Below, piece by piece: positions 51,170 to 56,225 of a stretch of DNA of 56,225 nt. Origin of the DNA: Candidatus Gastranaerophilales bacterium (GTDB taxonomy: Bacteria > Cyanobacteriota > Vampirovibrionia > Gastranaerophilales > Gastranaerophilaceae); the NCBI GenBank assembly GCA_023662705.1, contig JAMPIM010000006.1, positions 5,842 through 62,066 on the forward strand. Reading direction: 5' to 3'. The translations under genes and the position numbers were made by a program. The notes under the pieces were generated by a model, which saw only the letters and a list, made by a program, of their open reading frames with translations, was not told the origin of the DNA and ran no database searches. Positions within the stretch are counted from its first letter, which is position 1, and every line of letters starts with the position of its first letter.

Positions 51170-51760
51170 CTATTGGATAATAAACTGTCCGAAACTTACT
51201 CGTAATACTTCTCTTTCTCCCCCGAGGATAGAATTAATATCATTTGCAATCTGTTCTTTTGCCAACTCTTTACCCGCCGCAGAAGCCAGCTCGGAAGATG
51301 TTTTGCTTGAAAGATTAGTAATAACCGCATCTCTGATTGCAGGTTTGAATTGAGCCATCTCTTTTTGGATAGCTTCCATCGGATCAGCAGGTGCAGGCGC
51401 TTCGCCATGTCCGTGTCCGCCGCCCTTAGCAGGCTCTTCTTTAGCAAAATCAGTATCTTTTTGTGTAACTTCTATTGCAACATTAACCTTCAAATATTTT
51501 TTCTGAGCTTCATCACAAAGATTGAGAATAAAATCGCCTAAATCAACAATAATTCCGCGTTCAATTTCATCCCCTTCATCACCCTCATCAAGCTCTTCCT
51601 GTGAAACCTGAATATTAGCAATCTTTTTCGTCATCATATTATCCATAATCAAATAAAAGACTCCTGTGAAAACAAGAAACATTATTACCATAGATGCTAA
51701 ATTTGTTATAAGTATCTTATTAATACTGTTTCCGTCTCTCATTTGCTCATTATCAGCCAT
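51170..51760 (-). CDS. fliL: Flagellar basal-body protein FliL
   Basis: From ATG 51760, GGAG upstream; ~196 residues. TM at ~20-42 (ILITNLASMVIMFLVFTGVFYLIM), acidic linker, VDLGDFILNL, KKYLKVNVAIEV. A Gly/His-rich insert (KGGGHGHGEAPAPADP, ~115-130) is unusual. C-terminus VLRVSFGQFIIQ. Ten bases before fliM. Confidence 0.92.
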   Translation of the reverse strand: MADNEQMRDGNSINKILITNLASMVIMFLVFTGVFYLIMDNMMTKKIANIQVSQEELDEGDEGDEIERGIIVDLGDFILNLCDEAQKKYLKVNVAIEVTQKDTDFAKEEPAKGGGHGHGEAPAPADPMEAIQKEMAQFKPAIRDAVITNLSSKTSSELASAAGKELAKEQIANDINSILGGEREVLRVSFGQFIIQ

Positions 51761-51761
51761 A

Positions 51762-52295
51762 CTATTCTCCATTTACGTCACATAATATCATTATATCAAC
51801 TCTGTTAGCAATATTACCACCATTATTTGATGTATTCTTTGGCGGCAAAAACTCTCCGAAACCTACAGAGTGTATTTTATCTCGAGCAATCATTCCCTCA
51901 GGTTTTAGCATAACCGACTCGATTCTGTTTGCAATTAATGTCGAAAACTCCCATTTTTTCAGATTTTTACATCCCTCTTTCGGAATTTCGTTAACATGCA
52001 CTTCTATTATAGCAGGATTATTCATTTTTGCCAAAAATTGTTCTATATAACGAATTTTTAAATAAGTATCAGCACTTAAACCCTCGCACTCAGCTTCAGG
52101 ATTTTTTATCTTAAACCTGAGCAAAAGCCCGTGAGGGTCTTTAACCACATATACAGGAGTATTTTTAAAAAACTTTTCCGCATTCTCATACAAATCCAAA
52201 ATACATCCGTCGTTAAGAATATAAAGATATTCTTCGGCGAAACAAGGAAGAATTGTAAACATTATTAAGAAACAAATTTTTACAAAATATTTCAT
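51762..52295 (-). CDS. OmpA/MotB-like periplasmic protein
   Basis: 177 residues, signal peptide MKYFVKICFLIMFTILPCFA. C-terminal WEFSTLIANRIESVMLKPEG, HSVGFGEFLPP and NRVDIMI match the OmpA/MotB peptidoglycan-binding fold (WELSxxRA..., GYGEYxP, NRRVEI). No transmembrane plug helix, so it is not a full MotB. First gene of the fliL-fliM-fliN operon. No ribosome site. Confidence 0.75.
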   Translation of the reverse strand: MKYFVKICFLIMFTILPCFAEEYLYILNDGCILDLYENAEKFFKNTPVYVVKDPHGLLLRFKIKNPEAECEGLSADTYLKIRYIEQFLAKMNNPAIIEVHVNEIPKEGCKNLKKWEFSTLIANRIESVMLKPEGMIARDKIHSVGFGEFLPPKNTSNNGGNIANRVDIMILCDVNGE

Positions 52296-52351
52296 TCTAA
52301 TATAATTTACTATTATTAAAATAAAATAAATTGTATTCTTGACTAAATATC

Positions 52352-53188
52352 TTAAATCAATGTATCAAGAATTTTTTGTGCTCTTGCATGAAAAATATTA
52401 CTGCCGTGAGTATCAGTGCCGCCTGTTTCAAACAAATTATTTTCTTTTGCAATCCTTTTACTTTCCAAAATTTGCTCCGAAAGTTCCGATGATTCGCAAA
52501 ACCCGACATATTGATAATTGGATTCAATACCGTCAATCCCAATGCGTTTTAAATAATCTATAAATGCTTGAGTCTGCCCGTTTCCCTGACAATAACGAAT
52601 CGGATGCGCATAAGAAAGAACTGCTCCAAACTCTTTGATTTTATTAATTATATTTATAGGATTAAACTTATCCAAAAACAGCTTTGCAAAAGGATTAACC
52701 CCAAGTCCCACAGCTTCAAATGCGGGATACTTAAATCCGCTTTCTTCATCCAAAAACATAAATTCACAGCCCGCTGCGAACCTGAAATTTTTATACTTCT
52801 CAGGCTCATCTGCAATCATTGCTATTACCTCCTGCGAAGCTTCAAAATTATTATGATCGGTTGTTGCAGAAATATATGGCGGAAAATTATCCTTTTTGAT
52901 TTTTGCAGCTTTATCCGCATATCTTACAGACTGTTCAAGATACTCAAGAGGTGTCATTGAACCATCTGATTTTATTGTATGAGTATGCAAATTAACTCTG
53001 TAATTACCTTCTCTGACATTCTCAAATGAATCCCCGACATCAAAAAACCTTGAAGGAATATTTCTCAAAAATACTTTCAATTCGTTTGGCGAAAGAACAG
53101 AATTTAGAGCTTCAATTTTTGGCGTAAATTGATAGCGTTCCTGAATACCCCTGATTAAAGCCTGCTTGTATCGAATATCACCTATCAT
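52352..53188 (-). CDS. PHP-domain phosphoesterase
   Basis: 278 residues from ATG 53188; upstream codons overlap the opposite-strand kinase gene. Metal motifs: NLHTHTIKSDGSM, ATTDHNNFEA, SYAHPIR and TDTHGS. Probably a phosphoesterase such as 3',5'-nucleotide or tRNA-end hydrolase. TATAAT-6-ATG with no ribosome site. Confidence 0.85.
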   Translation of the reverse strand: MIGDIRYKQALIRGIQERYQFTPKIEALNSVLSPNELKVFLRNIPSRFFDVGDSFENVREGNYRVNLHTHTIKSDGSMTPLEYLEQSVRYADKAAKIKKDNFPPYISATTDHNNFEASQEVIAMIADEPEKYKNFRFAAGCEFMFLDEESGFKYPAFEAVGLGVNPFAKLFLDKFNPINIINKIKEFGAVLSYAHPIRYCQGNGQTQAFIDYLKRIGIDGIESNYQYVGFCESSELSEQILESKRIAKENNLFETGGTDTHGSNIFHARAQKILDTLI

Positions 53189-53194
53189 TGCATT

Positions 53195-53246
53195 ATTATA
53201 ACTTAAATTTATAATTCTTGCTTCATTCCCATTATAAATATATAAT
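53195..53246. promoter_or_regulatory. Divergent, predicted leaderless promoters
   Basis: Rightward: TTGCTT (53218-23), 17 bases, TATAAT (53241-46), six, ATG 53253. Leftward: TATAAT (53200-53195), six, ATG 53188; its 17-spaced -35 position is the same bases 53218-53223. The two genes are only 64 bases apart. Confidence 0.65.
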
Positions 53247-53252
53247 ATTGTT

Positions 53253-54902
53253 ATGGGGAAGTTTGATTTATTCAATAAATTCAACAGCGCTGTTATCGTT
53301 GTGAACGAAAAAAAAGAAGTCGTTTTTAGAAACAATGTTTTTAAACGCGTATTTTCTGATTTTGAAAACCTAAAAAAGTTTTCTCACAAACTTAACTATG
53401 AAGTCTGCGCACTAATAAGCAACAATGTTGATGTTCACTCTCCTATTATGCAGGCAATCGAATCCCCGCAGGATTTTTCCGCACATGTTTTATACCAATC
53501 TTTAGGTAACGAATATTCTTATTACGATATGATTTCCACCAAAAGACACAACCACGTAATAATTGTATTCACAGATGTTACAGCAAAAATCGGATTGGAA
53601 AAATCTCTATCAAGAAACCAATCTTATCAAAAGAAAATTACATTATTGGAAAACGAAAATAAAAACTTATCAAAAGTTAAACAACAAGCTCAATCCCAAG
53701 CAATGAAACTTTTGCTTCTGAATAACATTTCTAATATTATAAGAAGCTCCGTTGATACTTCCGTAATTTTATCTTCTGCACTGGATGAATTATCAAATCT
53801 TTTTGCAGGATTCAGAGCCTACTACGCAGTCTATTCCAAAGATATGCAGGCTTATATTATCAACGAATCTCTTCATAAAAAAGATATCGGAAGAAAAATA
53901 ACTTTTGATAAAGCAACCGAAAAATCTATTTCTTACGCTAAAGTTTTCTGTTCATCCTGTATGAAAGAATTTTCGGAAGCAAAACCGTTTAACGAACTTG
54001 TTCAAAGAGTTGTTTTACCTATTTATCATCTGAATAATCGCCTGGGAGTTATTGTTCTTTTAACAAAACAAAAAACAAAACTTGATGACGCTCTTGAAGT
54101 CCTTGACGGTGTTTCAACCCAACTGGGAAACGCAATTATTCAATCGGAATTATACAAAAAAGATGCGAGAATGGTTAAAGAATTAACCCGAACTTTAAAA
54201 GAACTTCAAGATACACAATTAAAACTTATTAATTCAGAAAAAATGGCTTCTCTGGGTCAACTGGTAGCAGGTGTTGCCCACGAAATCAATACTCCCGTAG
54301 CCTCAATAAAATCAAATAACGAAATTGCAACAAAACTTATTTCCAAAATTGAAGATAAAGAAATCGGAGAACTCTTAAACGAGATAAATTCAATAGATAA
54401 AGAAGCAATCGCAAGAATAAACAGATTGGTTATTTCTTTGAGAAAATTTGTACGCCTTGATGAAGCAGAACTACAGGATGCGGATATCAACAAAGAAATC
54501 GATTTGACACTCGATTTAATCCGACACGAAACAAAAAACAGAATAACAATTGTAAAAAACTACGGAGAACTTCCACCGATAAAATGTTATCCGAATATGC
54601 TTAATCAGGTATTTATGAATATTCTTGTAAACGCAGCACACGCAATAGAAAAAGAAGGCACAATCACTATTGACACAAATTACAATAACGGAGAATTGCA
54701 GGTAAAAATTAAAGATACCGGATGTGGAATAAAAGAGCCCGATAAAATTTTCTTTGCAGGATATACAACGAAAGGCGTCGGAGTCGGAACCGGCTTGGGG
54801 CTTGCAATTTCACAAAAAATTATTGAAAAACATCAAGGAAAAATTGAAGTAAAAACAAAACTTGGCGAAGGCAGCGAATTTATTATTACTATCCATAGTT
54901 AG
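53253..54902 (+). CDS. Cytoplasmic PAS/GAF histidine kinase
   Basis: 549 residues, no membrane segment. N-terminal PAS (VVFRNNVFKRVFSDF), coiled coil ~115-150, GAF ~160-300 with CSSCMK cysteines, then GVAHEINTPVASIKSN (phospho-His), N box NQVFMNILVNAAHAI and GTGLGLAISQKIIEKH. NtrB-type. No response regulator nearby. Confidence 0.9.
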   Translation: MGKFDLFNKFNSAVIVVNEKKEVVFRNNVFKRVFSDFENLKKFSHKLNYEVCALISNNVDVHSPIMQAIESPQDFSAHVLYQSLGNEYSYYDMISTKRHNHVIIVFTDVTAKIGLEKSLSRNQSYQKKITLLENENKNLSKVKQQAQSQAMKLLLLNNISNIIRSSVDTSVILSSALDELSNLFAGFRAYYAVYSKDMQAYIINESLHKKDIGRKITFDKATEKSISYAKVFCSSCMKEFSEAKPFNELVQRVVLPIYHLNNRLGVIVLLTKQKTKLDDALEVLDGVSTQLGNAIIQSELYKKDARMVKELTRTLKELQDTQLKLINSEKMASLGQLVAGVAHEINTPVASIKSNNEIATKLISKIEDKEIGELLNEINSIDKEAIARINRLVISLRKFVRLDEAELQDADINKEIDLTLDLIRHETKNRITIVKNYGELPPIKCYPNMLNQVFMNILVNAAHAIEKEGTITIDTNYNNGELQVKIKDTGCGIKEPDKIFFAGYTTKGVGVGTGLGLAISQKIIEKHQGKIEVKTKLGEGSEFIITIHS

Positions 54903-55198
54903 TAGTAAATATTAAGTTTTTTAAACCTTGATTTTTCTTGATATAACAGAATCTCAACCAAATATAAAATAACATTATAATTAATTTTTGTAAAAATATC
55001 CGACAGAGGAGTAAAGAATATGAGAAAATATGATATACTATCAATACGAAATGATTAAGTGTACTTTTTACCCTAATAAGGGTGATTGTAACAAAAACTT
55101 AATAAAGGAATCTCAAAAAGCAATTTTTATAAAAAACAAAACTTTATAATCTTGTGTAGAAGTTAGATAATTTTATTTGCATATCGGAGGTAAAGTGT
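54903..55198. other. Intergenic leader region of HEAT gene
   Basis: About 300 AT-rich bases. ACCCT-AATA-AGGGT (55070-55083) is a small inverted repeat. TATAAT at 55145-55150 is the likely -10, giving a ~45-base leader with CGGAGG before ATG 55199. I see no terminator or RNA gene. Confidence 0.4.
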
Positions 55199-56056
55199 AT
55201 GGCAATAACAGTTAACGGCAAAAAGAAACAAGTTAAAAAAACTTTCCAAGAACTTATCAATGATTTGATGTCATCAAGTTCTGAAAAAGTTAGATATAAT
55301 GCTGCCCGCGTTTTAGGCGAAATGGGCGACTCTAAAGCCGTTGAACCGTTAATCGATGTTCTTAAGAACGATAAAAACGGTTCTGTTCGTTTATACGCTG
55401 CTCGTGCTTTGGGCGAATTGGGTGATTGCAAGGCTACAGAACACTTAATCGAATCATTACGCGAAGACAGAAACGTAGACGTTAGAGTTCGTGCAGCTCG
55501 TGCACTCGGTCGTTTAGGCGGCAAAATCGTTGTTGAACCGCTTGTTGAAGCATTAAACGATGAAAATTCACAGGTTTGTATCACAGCAACAGACGCTCTT
55601 ATTGAAATCGGCGACGTTGCAACAGACGCATTAATGAAATCATTAGACCACGAAAAAGTAAACGTACGTTGTGACGCAACTCGTGCTCTTGGTGAAATCG
55701 GCAACAAAAAATGCGTAGATAAAATCATTAACATGTTATATGATGAATGGGTTAACGTAAGAATTTACGCAGTAACTTCATTAGGCAAATTGAACGATAC
55801 AAAAGCAGTTCCTGCGCTAATCGATGTTATGAAAAACCGTTCAGAAAACGACCTGGTAAGAGCAGGTGCAGCAGCAGCTTTAGGTGTATTAAGAGACCAG
55901 CGCGCACTTCTTCCGCTTCGTGAATTGATTATGGAAGCTGAAGAATTGGGCGAACTTGAAGATACAGCTCTTAAATCATTTAAAAAGATTATGGCAGCTA
56001 ACTGGCAAGCAATTCCGGGAGCAAGCCAACAGCAGAAAAAACCTGCTACAGTATAA
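55199..56056 (+). CDS. HEAT-repeat (PBS lyase-like) protein
   Basis: 285 residues. About seven ~31-residue repeats built on VR..AA.ALGE.GD..AVEPLI..L.D, e.g. KVRYNAARVLGEMGDSKAVEPLI. This is the phycobiliprotein-lyase-type HEAT fold of CpcE/NblB. In a non-photosynthetic cell it probably scaffolds proteins. Codon-optimal, GC-richer than neighbours, with strong CGGAGG: likely well expressed. Confidence 0.9.
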   Translation: MAITVNGKKKQVKKTFQELINDLMSSSSEKVRYNAARVLGEMGDSKAVEPLIDVLKNDKNGSVRLYAARALGELGDCKATEHLIESLREDRNVDVRVRAARALGRLGGKIVVEPLVEALNDENSQVCITATDALIEIGDVATDALMKSLDHEKVNVRCDATRALGEIGNKKCVDKIINMLYDEWVNVRIYAVTSLGKLNDTKAVPALIDVMKNRSENDLVRAGAAAALGVLRDQRALLPLRELIMEAEELGELEDTALKSFKKIMAANWQAIPGASQQQKKPATV

Positions 56057-56060
56057 GTTA

Positions 56061-56093
56061 AAAAAAGCGATTGATTAAATCAATCGCTTTTTT
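56061..56093. terminator. Terminator after HEAT gene
   Basis: GCGATTGAT / ATCAATCGC stem with A and T tracts; bidirectional. Confidence 0.93.
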
Positions 56094-56103
56094 ATTTACA
56101 TCC

Positions 56104-56225
56104 CTAAAATTTAATTGCCGGACTTTTAATACAACTGTTTAAATAATCTATTGTTGAAAGTTTTTCGTTGTAAAGATATTTAATAAAATTGAGGTATGAA
56201 ATATCAAAAGAACTCAATAGAATAT
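56104..56225 (-). CDS. C-terminal end of a gene (partial)
   Basis: 39 residues plus TAG, reading ...SSFDISYLNFIKYLYNEKLS and ending SPAIKF, run off the right edge. Helical look; family unknown. Convergent with the HEAT gene, sharing its terminator. Confidence 0.6.
   Translation of the reverse strand, partial: ILLSSFDISYLNFIKYLYNEKLSTIDYLNSCIKSPAIKF

Noticed and set aside
51196..51447. Second minus frame within fliL
   Set aside because: Out-of-frame shadow with an odd Leu/Lys/Arg-rich product.

Overview
The window reads as a stretch of chromosome from an AT-rich, Gram-negative-type bacterium. It carries a lipobox substrate-binding protein, an OprO/P-like porin, an OmpA/MotB-like periplasmic protein and several signal-peptide proteins. 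My best inference is the non-photosynthetic cyanobacterial relatives (Melainabacteria/Vampirovibrionia, probably Gastranaerophilales). The grounds are an RpaB-like response regulator with its kinase, an NblB/CpcE-like HEAT protein, PPi-dependent phosphofructokinase, short N-terminal 'FKA' motifs on otherwise unrelated proteins, and a partial flagellar gene set. No rRNA or marker search could be run, so the taxonomy is an inference.

Layout. 1-4.2 kb (-): partial secreted protein, ankyrin-like protein, secreted VirB10-like protein, yqeK-nadD, small unknown protein. 4.4-6.3 kb (+): membrane glycosyltransferase and apt. 6.3-7.9 kb (-): orphan solute-binding lipoprotein and a small secreted protein. 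8-13.5 kb (+): AAA ATPase, uridine kinase-like, queD, uppP, deoC, radical SAM/SPASM. 13.5-19.7 kb: pfp, GNAT, zupT-yhaM-like, glnA, proC. 19.8-21.4 kb: solitary rpmH, then a small phage-like island (S24 repressor, operator/promoter region, a Cys-rich small gene with a broken start, a phage-replication-like gene). 21.4-30.2 kb: aroF, a UPF0210/HxlR/UPF0173 operon, a large UbiB/ABC1-type kinase, tgt, ndk. 30-37 kb: two small unknown genes, a CAU tRNA, prfB with its programmed frameshift, tmk, lytic transglycosylase, serpin-like protein, and a free-standing FlhA cytoplasmic-domain protein divergent from a degenerate histidine phosphatase. 37.5-41.2 kb (+): holin-4_2 membrane protein, response regulator-histidine kinase pair, lipA. 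41-46.7 kb: secreted proteins including a degenerate M48-type protein, a two-domain glycosyltransferase, an XRE regulator, an FNT transporter with a structured leader, a porin. 46.7-52.3 kb (-): nnrD-trmL-CDP-alcohol phosphotransferase, Gfo/Idh oxidoreductase, and a MotB-like/fliL/fliM/fliN cluster. 52.3-56.2 kb: PHP phosphoesterase divergent from a PAS/GAF kinase, the HEAT protein, and a partial gene.

Two signals cross the whole window. First, many transcript-leading genes have no Shine-Dalgarno and instead a TATAAT-like -10 box exactly 6 (once 7) bases before the ATG, several with a -35 at 17 bases. That predicts extensive leaderless transcription, while genes inside operons keep good Shine-Dalgarno sites. 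Second, several proteins keep a fold but lose hallmark residues (histidine phosphatase, M48, FliM without its CheY-binding motif, FlhA reduced to its soluble domain), suggesting repurposing or decay.
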